A stretch of 64,000 nucleotides of DNA from Heyndrickxia oleronia (lineage in GTDB: Bacteria; Bacillota; Bacilli; Bacillales; Bacillaceae_C). The stretch lies in NCBI RefSeq assembly GCF_017809215.1, contig NZ_CP065424.1:4552001-4616000 (forward strand). The letters run 5' to 3'. Made by a program: the position numbers and the translations under genes. The notes beneath the pieces were generated by a model. It was not told the DNA's origin and did no database searches. It was given only the letters and a program-made list of their open reading frames with translations. Positions 1-7,334 of this stretch are shown here, piece by piece. The stretch's first letter is position 1. Every line of letters starts with the position of its first letter.

Positions 1-871
1 GAAATTTCACTTCTTTTCCTATTGAAAAATATATTGAGAGCAATAGCATTCCAATCGCAAATGCTCCTTGTGTAAAACCGAAGTGCTGTGATATGATTTT
101 TAACTTTTCAATAAGTATAAATGAATATCCCACTTCATATGCACCAAATAAAAAGTTAATAAGTAATGATATCCAAATAATTGTCATGATAATAGGTTGT
201 AATTTTAAATAATGAATTCCTGCTTTCATACTTTGCAATAGGGGTTCCTTCGTGCTTCCGTCTACTTTCGTCTTTCGTTTTGCAAAAAGATTAAAATTCA
301 TCGTTGCTTCAAGGAGAACTGCGATAAATGAAGCAATTAAATAAATAATAAGAAAAACTGGCATTGAAACACTTCCATATAATAATCCTCCTACTGCAGG
401 ACTTCCAATAGAAGCAAAGGAAACAGACATTTGGTTCAATGACATTGCTTTCTGAATCCTCGCCTCATCAACAAGGCCTGTAATAGACGAGGTAAATGTT
501 ACTCCGGAGAAGGTTGAAGTGATTGATAAAATACAGGTTGTAGTATAGATGGCTATCAATGATAATCCAGAGGTTAAACTGATAAATAGAAGCCCACCAA
601 TAGCAAGTGTAGTAGCTATTTGAGATGTAATGATTATAATTTTACGTGAGTAATTATCAGCAACATATCCAATAAAAGGTGCTGCCAATGTCCGCGGTAG
701 TATATTACATAATAGATTTGTAGCAAAGCTAGTAGCTGAGCCAGTTAATTGTAGAATATAAAAGCTAATGGCGAACGAATACACCTGTGCCCCGGATGTC
801 GAAATTAGTTTACTAACCGTGAATGTCCATAAATGATATGTTGCTCTCTGCAGTTTGATCCGATCCTCCAT
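1..871 (-). CDS. MFS transporter, partial (3' end outside window)
   Basis: Reading the minus strand from an ATG at 871 gives an open frame of about 290 residues that runs off the left edge of the window without a stop. It starts MEDRIKLQRATYHLWTFTVS and is a chain of hydrophobic segments with short polar loops. A charged loop typical of the MFS motif-A region (GYVADNYSRKIIII) follows the second segment, as in the DHA3/macrolide-efflux branch of MFS exporters. A GGGGG stretch lies 7 bases before the ATG. It diverges from the XRE-type regulator at 990, and the shared 118-bp gap carries two palindromic operators, so the regulator probably controls it. Substrate unknown. Confidence 0.8.
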   Translation of the reverse strand, partial: MEDRIKLQRATYHLWTFTVSKLISTSGAQVYSFAISFYILQLTGSATSFATNLLCNILPRTLAAPFIGYVADNYSRKIIIITSQIATTLAIGGLLFISLTSGLSLIAIYTTTCILSITSTFSGVTFTSSITGLVDEARIQKAMSLNQMSVSFASIGSPAVGGLLYGSVSMPVFLIIYLIASFIAVLLEATMNFNLFAKRKTKVDGSTKEPLLQSMKAGIHYLKLQPIIMTIIWISLLINFLFGAYEVGYSFILIEKLKIISQHFGFTQGAFAIGMLLLSIYFSIGKEVKF

Positions 872-886
872 AAATATCCCCCGTTT

Positions 887-903
887 GTTTAATTTAATTA
901 AAC
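887..903. promoter_or_regulatory. Palindromic operator, copy 1
   Basis: GTTTAATTTAATTAAAC lies just upstream of the MFS start codon. The surrounding symmetry extends to 11-bp arms (884-894 and 896-906) around a single central T. It differs at one base of 17 from the second copy at 941-957. Position between divergent genes, one encoding an HTH protein, makes it a likely binding site for that regulator (inference). Confidence 0.6.
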
Positions 904-940
904 AAATCATATCATGATCACACTTCCATTTCAATCTAAA

Positions 941-957
941 GTTTAATATAATTAAAC
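941..957. promoter_or_regulatory. Palindromic operator, copy 2
   Basis: GTTTAATATAATTAAAC matches copy 1 at 16 of 17 positions, 54 bases centre to centre. Perfect 9-bp arms occupy 939-947 and 951-959. It sits 30-50 bases before the XRE-TPR start codon, where it could overlap that gene's promoter, so autoregulation is likely. Confidence 0.6.
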
Positions 958-989
958 TTATTATCAACTTAGGAGTGTATAAATAAAAT

Positions 990-2246
990 ATGTTAGGTGA
1001 ACGAATAAGAAAGTTAAGAAAGCAAAAAAAGATGACACTTGAATCTCTTGCAGGTGAAGGATTAACTAAAGGGATGCTCAGCCTAATTGAAAATAATAAA
1101 GCGAAACCTTCAATTGAAAGTCTTGCCTATATAGCTGAAAGACTTGGAGTTGAGACAGCTGATTTATTGGAAGAAATGAGTGTACATGAACTAAGAGAGA
1201 TCCTTGAGCAAGCAGAAACTCTATACAATAGGAAACCTGAAGATTTGCCTAACAAATATATTCAGTTGATCGAGCTAATTGAACCCTATATCCCAAATTT
1301 AAATCAAGGATATGAGTCAGCACGATTATTAGATATTTACTGCCGATGTCTTTATTTTAACAAGAGGGATGACTGGCAAAGTTTTTCTGAAAAAGCAGCA
1401 CAAATGTACGATCAAATAAACCTTACTGGAAGACGAGCAAATTTAGGCATTTTTCGTTCAATGGTAAAATTCACTGAACATGATTACAGACAATCTTTAA
1501 AAATTCTGCTAAATGAAAGAAAGATACTTGAAACTCAGCATGCGTATATCGATCCAATGACAATGCTTGATCTTGATTATCATGAAGCCATATTACATTT
1601 TGCTGTGGATGATTTAAATACTGCCACAAAGGTCATGGAAAGAGCCATTCAAATCTCAAAAAAATATAGAACATTTTATCGTATAGATGATTTATATCGA
1701 TTAGCTTCCGCACATGCAATGATGTCAAATAATAAGGAAAGAATAAATTATTATTTAATGAAGTTAAAACAATATGGAGATTTTGCAGATGATATTCAAT
1801 CCATTCTATCGCATGATTTAGTGATGCTAATATATCTTATTAAAGAAAGAAAAGACTATACAAAGGTACTAGATCTTATAGAAAGGCATATGTCTAATGA
1901 AGAGGTATTAGAAAGCTTTGGACCATGGATGTACCTCGCAAAGGGTGAGGCCATGTACGGTTTCGGTCGTTACCGGGAAGCCATTGATTGGTTGGACAAA
2001 GTTGAAGTCCCATCGCATACCCATCACCCGTTTGACTTGGCCATCTTCTATGAAAAGGATTCATACAAAGCTCTTTGCTATATCCATTTAAAAAAATGGG
2101 ATCAAGCGCTGCTGAGTGCAAATCAAGCTATGGAGAACTTTAATGAACTACCAAATTCTCCATTCAAAGAATTTAGTTTGCAAACATTAAAATTTGTTCA
2201 AGGAGAAGCTAACAAACATAATGAAAAACTCGATGATAACAAATAG
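990..2246 (+). CDS. XRE-family regulator with TPR-like C-terminus
   Basis: 418 residues. Residues 1-62 form an XRE/Cro helix-turn-helix (LGERIRKLRKQKKMTLESLA, then GMLSLIENNKAKPSIESLAY). The remaining roughly 350 residues are helical with tetratricopeptide-like spacing and no membrane segment. This is the layout of Firmicute HTH-TPR regulators (RNPP-like, such as PlcR/NprR), many of which read a small peptide. No candidate signalling-peptide gene was recognised next to it. An AGGAG lies 14 bases before the ATG. It is divergent from an MFS exporter with twin operators between them, so it probably controls that exporter and itself. Ligand unknown. Confidence 0.85.
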   Translation: MLGERIRKLRKQKKMTLESLAGEGLTKGMLSLIENNKAKPSIESLAYIAERLGVETADLLEEMSVHELREILEQAETLYNRKPEDLPNKYIQLIELIEPYIPNLNQGYESARLLDIYCRCLYFNKRDDWQSFSEKAAQMYDQINLTGRRANLGIFRSMVKFTEHDYRQSLKILLNERKILETQHAYIDPMTMLDLDYHEAILHFAVDDLNTATKVMERAIQISKKYRTFYRIDDLYRLASAHAMMSNNKERINYYLMKLKQYGDFADDIQSILSHDLVMLIYLIKERKDYTKVLDLIERHMSNEEVLESFGPWMYLAKGEAMYGFGRYREAIDWLDKVEVPSHTHHPFDLAIFYEKDSYKALCYIHLKKWDQALLSANQAMENFNELPNSPFKEFSLQTLKFVQGEANKHNEKLDDNK

Positions 2247-2263
2247 GCTTCATCGAGTTTTCC
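2229..2263 (+). terminator. Rho-independent terminator of the XRE-TPR gene
   Basis: CTCGATGA (2229-2236) pairs with TCATCGAG (2250-2257), followed by TTTT. The left arm overlaps the last codons of the gene. Confidence 0.6.
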
Positions 2264-2313
2264 TTACTTTATAAAAACCTAATTAACATTAACAGGAACA
2301 TCGCACAAAGAAC

Positions 2314-3303
2314 TCATATATCTACTTGTGTTCCAATACCTTTACTTACCGCTTTTTCATATACATTTGCAGCAACAGCAAGATCAAAATAGGCAATTCC
2401 CACGGATTTAAAAAAAGTAATTTCTTCATCAGTTTCTCTACCAGTAGCATCCCTTGAAACCAAATCACCAAGTTCACCATGCAATTCTGAGAAGCTCCAA
2501 AGACCAGCTCTCTCCGGAATAATAAAGTCGCCAGCTTCCGTCCTTGATCCCTCAAGAGTATCAACTACGATTTTTGAGCACTTTAATAGGGTATTAACAT
2601 CTACTTCTTGCATATGAGGAAGGTAAGATCCCACACCATTTATATGAGTGCCTGGTTTTAATACTTCACCTAAGAAAACTGGAGTTTCTGAACGAGTACT
2701 ACAAATAATAATATCAGATTTTGATACAGCTTCATTTACATCCTCCACTACTGAAACTGTTCCTTTATACCATGGGCTTATATCCTTTATTTTTTCTGCA
2801 AATTGTTCTGCCTTTATTTTTGTTCGGTTAAAAAGATAAACTTCCTTAATATTTCTAACGAAAAGAATTGCTTGAAGCTGGCTCTCTGCCATTGCACCGC
2901 AGCCAATTAAGGTCACGGTTGATGCCGTTTCCTTTGCCAGGTATTTTGTTGCGATTCCACTTACTGCTCCAGTTCGAAGCCTTGTTAAATAGGAAGCGTT
3001 TAAGCAAGCTAATGGCTCACCGCTATTTGTATCATTTAATAGGATAACACCTTGTGTTGTACTCTTACCCTTAGATGGATTATGCGGAAAAATTGTTACA
3101 ATCTTAACAGCTGCTTTTCCTATTGGATCCATTGCACTAGGCATATAGAGTGCAGAAGCATGTTTCGTTGGAAACTCAATTACTGTCCGTTCTGGATTGA
3201 TAATTTCTCCTTTTTTATAAAACAATAATGCTTCTTCTAAATCTTGAATGGCGTCTTCCATAGAATACAAGGTTCGTATTTCTTTTTCTGATAATATAAG
3301 CAT
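2314..3303 (-). CDS. Ornithine cyclodeaminase / mu-crystallin family protein
   Basis: 329 residues, the usual family length. The conserved family core is visible: KAAVKIVTIFPHNPSKGKST near residues 64-83, the RTGAVSG segment near 110, and a Rossmann nucleotide loop LIGCGAMAESQLQAI near 132. Members are NAD(P)-dependent enzymes: ornithine cyclodeaminase (proline formation), alanine dehydrogenase, or ketimine and other imino-acid reductases, so the substrate cannot be set from sequence alone. GAAGG precedes the ATG. It lies directly downstream of, and on the same strand as, an MHS-type transporter, suggesting a two-gene uptake-and-metabolism unit for an amino or organic acid. Confidence 0.85.
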   Translation of the reverse strand: MLILSEKEIRTLYSMEDAIQDLEEALLFYKKGEIINPERTVIEFPTKHASALYMPSAMDPIGKAAVKIVTIFPHNPSKGKSTTQGVILLNDTNSGEPLACLNASYLTRLRTGAVSGIATKYLAKETASTVTLIGCGAMAESQLQAILFVRNIKEVYLFNRTKIKAEQFAEKIKDISPWYKGTVSVVEDVNEAVSKSDIIICSTRSETPVFLGEVLKPGTHINGVGSYLPHMQEVDVNTLLKCSKIVVDTLEGSRTEAGDFIIPERAGLWSFSELHGELGDLVSRDATGRETDEEITFFKSVGIAYFDLAVAANVYEKAVSKGIGTQVDI

Positions 3304-3370
3304 GGGATACCTTCTTTCTAAAGAGAACGTTAACTATAAAAATAACGTATTTGAGATCTTTTTCATTTTT

Positions 3371-4657
3371 CTAAGCTGCCTCCGTGTCCAATTCCTCATT
3401 TTTACGATCACGTACCGACCAAATAGCAATCAGTGAAATAATCGAAGCTAATATAATATATAGTGCCACCGGTACGTATGAATTGTTATATGCTTTTAAT
3501 AATGCAGTTGCAACAAGTGGAGCTGTACCTCCTGCCACAGCGGCTCCAATTTGATACCCTAAGGTAATTCCTGTATATCGGACATTGGATTTAAAGATTT
3601 CAGAAAACATTGTCCCAAGTACAGCTGTAATTGGTGCCCATATAATCCCTAAACCTAACACTGTTGCTACAATCAGCAAGACAGCTGAATGCTGGTGAAT
3701 TAACCAAAAGTACGGAAAAGCATATATAATCATCAAACAAGTTCCGATTACATAAAGTTTTTTTCGTCCGAACGTATCTGATAGCCTCCCCATATATGGG
3801 ATTAGTATTGTTGTAATGATCGTAGCTATGGTAACAGCATTTAATGTTACTGTTCGAGAATAACCTAATTGTGTCGTTGCATAGGAAACGATAAACGTTC
3901 CAAAAATATAGAATGGCGCTGTCTCAACTACCTTTGCCCCGACGGCGATTAATACTTCCTTCCAATGTGTTCGAATGGTTTCAATGAAAGGAATTTTTGC
4001 AATTTCCCCTTTTTCCTGGGCCTTCCTGAATGAAGGGGTTTCATCGATCCCTTTACGAATCCATAATCCAAAAAATACTAACAAAGCACTCAAAAGAAAT
4101 GGAACACGCCACCCCCACGTCATAAAAGAATTTTCCGGAAGTAGGGTCATTATTGATAAGGCTAAGGTACCGAGTAACATTCCAATTGTTACCCCCATTT
4201 GAGGGATACTTCCAAAAAATCCTCGTTTATTTTTTGGAGCATACTCTACAGCAAGAAGCAGTGCTCCTCCCCACTCCCCACCTAATCCTAAACCTTGGAT
4301 AAGTCGTAAAATGATTAATAATATTGGGGCAGTAACACCGATCGTACTATAGGTTGGGAGCAATCCCATGAGTACAGTGCCACCACCCATTAATGAAAGA
4401 GTTAGGACCAGTGTTTTTTTTCTTCCTATTCTATCTCCAATATGACTAAAAATAATTCCTCCAAGCGGTCGAATAAAAAAAGATAATGCAAAAGAAGCAT
4501 AGGCCAACATTAAACCGACAGTCGGATCCTCACTATGAAAAAATAATTCATTAAATACTAACGCGGCTACTGTTCCATACAAAAAATAGTCAAACCATTC
4601 AATTGAACTTCCTACTAAACTTGCAACAAGAATCTTTTTTGATATCCTCTTTTCCAC
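3371..4657 (-). CDS. MHS-family metabolite:H+ symporter (MFS)
   Basis: 428 residues with about 12 membrane segments. It shows hallmarks of the metabolite:H+ symporter family (ShiA/ProP/KgtP-like): SSIEWFDYFLYGT at the N-terminus, RPLGGIIFSHIGDRIGRKKT in loop 2-3 and RLIQGLGLGGEWGGALLLA in segment 4. These carriers import compounds such as proline/betaine, shikimate, alpha-ketoglutarate or aromatic acids. The ornithine-cyclodeaminase-like gene follows 67 bases downstream on the same strand, so an amino-acid or imino-acid substrate is plausible but unproved. It diverges from the SLAP gene at 4804. Confidence 0.88.
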   Translation of the reverse strand: MEKRISKKILVASLVGSSIEWFDYFLYGTVAALVFNELFFHSEDPTVGLMLAYASFALSFFIRPLGGIIFSHIGDRIGRKKTLVLTLSLMGGGTVLMGLLPTYSTIGVTAPILLIILRLIQGLGLGGEWGGALLLAVEYAPKNKRGFFGSIPQMGVTIGMLLGTLALSIMTLLPENSFMTWGWRVPFLLSALLVFFGLWIRKGIDETPSFRKAQEKGEIAKIPFIETIRTHWKEVLIAVGAKVVETAPFYIFGTFIVSYATTQLGYSRTVTLNAVTIATIITTILIPYMGRLSDTFGRKKLYVIGTCLMIIYAFPYFWLIHQHSAVLLIVATVLGLGIIWAPITAVLGTMFSEIFKSNVRYTGITLGYQIGAAVAGGTAPLVATALLKAYNNSYVPVALYIILASIISLIAIWSVRDRKNEELDTEAA

Positions 4658-4803
4658 TATACCCCTCCTTTTTTTGCAATAATTATAATTAACAGTAAAT
4701 TCTGTGTAAAGTGTGTGAACTTAACTAAACTTAATATTTCTGCTTATGATATCCCGCCTCTATTATGTTAATATAAGGATACTTATAAGAAAGAGGTGCC
4801 AAT

Positions 4804-5193
4804 ATGCAAAAGCTAATGTTTGAATCTGCATGGGATAAAACACTATCTACCAAGGATCGCAATTATATAGAACAAATTTTTGTTAGTACAAGTATGAATA
4901 GTAGAGAAGACATTCAATTCACTCCCATATGGCAAGCAATAAATCATAAAAGTGAGCTACTCATAACTGTTCTCGTACATAACTTTAGCGAATATCCATT
5001 TTCATTTCATAATAAAAACTTGCAATATATTGAAAATAATCACCTCATTGCGGAGCATACTTTTCAGCAGCCAATACCGATCGTGGAACAACAAACAAGT
5101 ATGCCATGGACATTTATTTTCCCTGTACTAAGTATAAAAAGCAGTCCATCCATGAAAGATGGCACACTAGAAATCGTCGAAAAACTAAATTGA
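4804..5193 (+). CDS. SLAP domain-containing protein
   Basis: 129 residues. The pattern ESAWDKTLSTKDRNYIEQIF, then PIWQAINHKSELLITVLVHN and a C-terminal PWTFIFP segment fits the small SLAP domain found in Bacillaceae, often near accessory Sec or S-layer functions. No signal peptide or membrane segment is visible, so the single-domain protein is probably cytoplasmic or exported non-classically. AGAGG lies 7 bases before the ATG. It stands alone between divergent and convergent neighbours and no secA2-like gene is nearby. Function unknown. Confidence 0.7.
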   Translation: MQKLMFESAWDKTLSTKDRNYIEQIFVSTSMNSREDIQFTPIWQAINHKSELLITVLVHNFSEYPFSFHNKNLQYIENNHLIAEHTFQQPIPIVEQQTSMPWTFIFPVLSIKSSPSMKDGTLEIVEKLN

Positions 5194-5212
5194 ATATTTC
5201 TAAACACAAAAA

Positions 5213-5243
5213 AGAGCCTAATTCCCCTTAGGAATCGGACTCT
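5213..5243. terminator. Bidirectional terminator between SLAP gene and proline dehydrogenase
   Basis: AGAGCCTAATTCC (5213-5225) pairs imperfectly with GGAATCGGACTCT (5231-5243). An A-run precedes it and T-rich DNA follows, between two converging genes. Confidence 0.65.
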
Positions 5244-5277
5244 TCGAAATTATTTTAATAATATTTTTTAGTTTTGA

Positions 5278-6249
5278 TTACTTTTTCTTCTTAGATAATC
5301 TTCCAAGTAAAAATGCGCCTGCAGCAACACCGATTACGGTGTTTGTTTTTTTATTAAATACTTGTTTAACGACAAGATTTAAATTCTGTGGTCTTTCCGC
5401 AAGACGTCTCATAAAATAACCGTACCAGTCATTACCAAAAGGAACATAAGTACAGAAATTATAGCCTTCACTTGCTAGTTGTAATTGAAGGTCTTTTCTA
5501 AATCCATATAGCATTTGAAATTCAAATTTATCATTAGGAATTTGATTTGCCTTAACAAATTTTTTAACATGGTTAATTATATTATGATCATGGGTAGCAA
5601 TTGATGTAAATTTACCATGCAATAAATGATATTCAATTAATTTAATAAAGTTTTTATCAATATCTTTTTTATCTTGATATGCATAATCCTCAGGCTCTTT
5701 GTATGCTCCTTTAACAATACGCAGACGGTAATTTTTATATTTTTGAATATCTTCCTCTGCTCGATAAAAGTAAGCCTGAATGACCGTTCCTACATTAGTA
5801 TATTTACTAGAAAGCTCATCTAAAATATCGAAAGATGGTTGAAGATGTCCATGGTCCTCCATATCAATATTGACATGAATGTCATAATCACTAGCTTTAG
5901 CGACAATCTCTTCTAGGTTATTTAAACAAAATGTATAATCTATATCCAACCCTAATTGTGTTGGTTTCAAAGAAATATGTGCATCAACTTTATTATCATG
6001 AATGGCTTCAATAACTGCGATGATTTGTTCTTTTGCTGCAGTCGCCTCTTCTTTTTGATAAACGAATTCACCTAAGTTATCAACCGTACAAGAGATTCCG
6101 TGAGCGTTTAACTCCTTAATACTCTTGATTGTCTCCTCTATATTCGTCCCCGCTACGACATTTTGTGCTCCCAGTTTTAACCCATACTTTTTAGCTGCAC
6201 TATTCAGAAATTGATTTTGGGATAAACCAATAAAAAGATCTTTCAACAT
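5278..6249 (-). CDS. Proline dehydrogenase
   Basis: 323 residues, the short monofunctional form seen in Bacillus (PutB/FadM type). It oxidises proline to pyrroline-5-carboxylate with FAD. Family marks are the TIM-barrel strands SLKPTQLGLD, VNIDMEDHG and FEFQMLYGFRKDLQ and the substrate-binding signature YFMRRLAERPQN close to the C-terminus. The last 30 residues form a hydrophobic helix ending RLSKKKK, compatible with membrane association near the quinone pool. The partner P5C dehydrogenase is not in the window. A MITE-like element ends or begins 41 bases upstream of the start codon (6290-6450) and so probably carries or displaces the native promoter. Confidence 0.92.
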   Translation of the reverse strand: MLKDLFIGLSQNQFLNSAAKKYGLKLGAQNVVAGTNIEETIKSIKELNAHGISCTVDNLGEFVYQKEEATAAKEQIIAVIEAIHDNKVDAHISLKPTQLGLDIDYTFCLNNLEEIVAKASDYDIHVNIDMEDHGHLQPSFDILDELSSKYTNVGTVIQAYFYRAEEDIQKYKNYRLRIVKGAYKEPEDYAYQDKKDIDKNFIKLIEYHLLHGKFTSIATHDHNIINHVKKFVKANQIPNDKFEFQMLYGFRKDLQLQLASEGYNFCTYVPFGNDWYGYFMRRLAERPQNLNLVVKQVFNKKTNTVIGVAAGAFLLGRLSKKKK

Positions 6250-6289
6250 AGCGATTACTCCTTACTAATATATGATTTTTTTGTATATA

Positions 6290-6450
6290 AGGCTCTTTTC
6301 TTAAACCTGTTGCAATTAGTAATATAGTAGAGATGTACTGTTTAATACTAGGTAATTTTGTGAATTGCTGAAAAAAAGAGAACGTAACCTAAGAGTTAAA
6401 ACTATATTTGAAAAGCAACAAAATTTTAACCATTCAGATGAAAATAGCCT
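6290..6450 (-). mobile_element. MITE-like repeat, old copy, reverse orientation (161 bp)
   Basis: Begins AGGCTCTTTTCTTAAAC and ends GAAAATAGCCT, an imperfect terminal inverted repeat of the same type as the better copy at 7062-7211. Internal blocks match too (GTTGCAATTAGTAATAT near the left end, AAAAGCAACA near the right end). No clear target duplication remains, so it looks old. It lies immediately upstream of proline dehydrogenase. Confidence 0.6.
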
Positions 6451-6532
6451 GATATTATTATAGCATATTTTTTCGAAAACGCTATCATTCTCCAAATTTT
6501 GCATGATTTTGTCGAATAATATTAAAATGCAA

Positions 6533-6569
6533 TAAAAAAAGCTATTAACCTTGGTTTTAGTCAATAGCT
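6533..6569 (-). terminator. Terminator of the SinI-like gene
   Basis: On the minus strand AGCTATTGAC pairs with GTTAATAGCT and is followed by seven T. It lies about 80 bases after the stop codon of the small gene at 6646-6810. Confidence 0.7.
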
Positions 6570-6645
6570 CCTTAAGATAACAACCATATTAATTTACTAT
6601 AAAGCACTCTATACATTTATTAATCTCTATCCTTCTTAAGTAAAA

Positions 6646-6810
6646 TTAGTTATTTCTTAAATGGTCCTTATTTTCTTTTTCTTGATTTAGGTACAAATAC
6701 TTTGATAGGGATTTTTGTTGAAAGAACCTGGATATTTCCTCTATAGACAATCCTATTTGCTTAGCCTCTAATAACATGCTTACCCAATCTTTATCTAATT
6801 TTTCCTTCAT
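6646..6810 (-). CDS. SinI-family anti-repressor, small protein (54 aa)
   Basis: A 54-residue minus-strand frame with ATG at 6808-6810 and stop at 6646-6648. Residues 5-30 (LDKDWVSMLLEAKQIGLSIE followed by EISRFF) match the SinI-type dimerisation domain: the B. subtilis pattern is LDQEWVELMVEAKEANISPE followed by EIRKYL. SinI binds the repressor SinR and frees biofilm-matrix genes. A GGGAGG lies about 11 bases before the ATG and a terminator follows. No SinR-like gene is adjacent, so it is an orphan in this window. The C-terminal tail (about 20 residues) is charged and unlike SinI. Confidence 0.75.
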   Translation of the reverse strand: MKEKLDKDWVSMLLEAKQIGLSIEEISRFFQQKSLSKYLYLNQEKENKDHLRNN

Positions 6811-6973
6811 TCCTATCCATTCCTCCCGCTACTTCATATTTTCTCCACCCTCTTATCTTTATACCCCTTTAAGCAAATCTGGTGATAGGTTACCATAGGC
6901 TTCTGAACAATTTCTGTATAATCAGTCCATTTATTATAAAAAAAGAAAATAATGGTAAATTTATATTTAAAAA

Positions 6974-7255
6974 AAGTTGTTTTCGTTTTTTTGAGAACCG
7001 TTCTTTTAAGTGTGCAGCTCTTTTTTCCAGTAAAATAAAGGATACCTATATTTTTTTCATTAGGCTCTTTTCTCAAACATTATTGCTATTTAAGTAAAGT
7101 TAAAACTAATAATTATCTACTGAGGATGGCTACTAAGAAAAGAGCTGCAATCACCATAAAAGCCGGTAATTGGGCTTTTACAAAAGCAACAGACTATACG
7201 AAAACAGCCTTTCATTAAAACTTTACCTATAGCAATAATGTAGAAAAAAAGCCTA
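6974..7255 (+). mobile_element. MITE-like repeat, forward, split by a nested copy
   Basis: The left end AAGTTGTTTTCG (6974-6985) and right end AAAAAAAGCCT (7245-7255) correspond to the two ends of the family. The middle block GTGCAGCTCTTTTTTCCAG and the right block ACTTTACCTATAGCAATAAT are on either side of an inserted reverse copy. Removing the insert and one duplicated hexamer leaves about 126 bp. No outer target duplication was found, so this is the older element. Confidence 0.65.
7062..7211 (-). mobile_element. MITE-like repeat, nested copy with 6-bp target duplication (150 bp)
   Basis: Starts AGGCTCTTTTC and ends GAAAACAGCCT, inverted repeats differing at one of 11 positions. It is flanked by TTCATT on both sides (7056-7061 and 7212-7217). 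Internally it has GAAAAGAGCTGCAATCACC and a terminator-like hairpin AAAAGCC/GGGCTTTT near 7159-7181. There is no open reading frame. The flanking duplication inside an interrupted older copy shows it arrived by transposition. Confidence 0.8.
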
Positions 7256-7285
7256 GGGGCATTTTTCAGACCATTAATAATCAAA

Positions 7286-7324
7286 AATAAAAAGCTATTG
7301 AAACATAAAATCGAATCAATAGCC
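7286..7324 (-). terminator. Terminator after the LPXTG remnant
   Basis: On the minus strand GGCTATTGA (from 7324) pairs with TCAATAGCT (to 7293) and is followed by T-rich sequence, 11 bases after the stop codon. Confidence 0.65.
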
Positions 7325-7334
7325 TTTTATTCTC

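Larger units (their letters stand above)
6811..7334. other. Intergenic region filled by nested repeats
   Basis: This 524-bp stretch has no convincing gene. Most of it is a MITE-like element (6974-7255) interrupted by a second copy (7062-7211), followed by the terminator of the LPXTG remnant. Weak minus-strand frames here cross repeat boundaries and are not credible. Confidence 0.7.

Noticed and set aside
6834..7076. 80-codon minus-strand frame upstream of the SinI-like gene
   Set aside because: It crosses the MITE boundaries, is Lys/Phe-rich and has no ribosome site.
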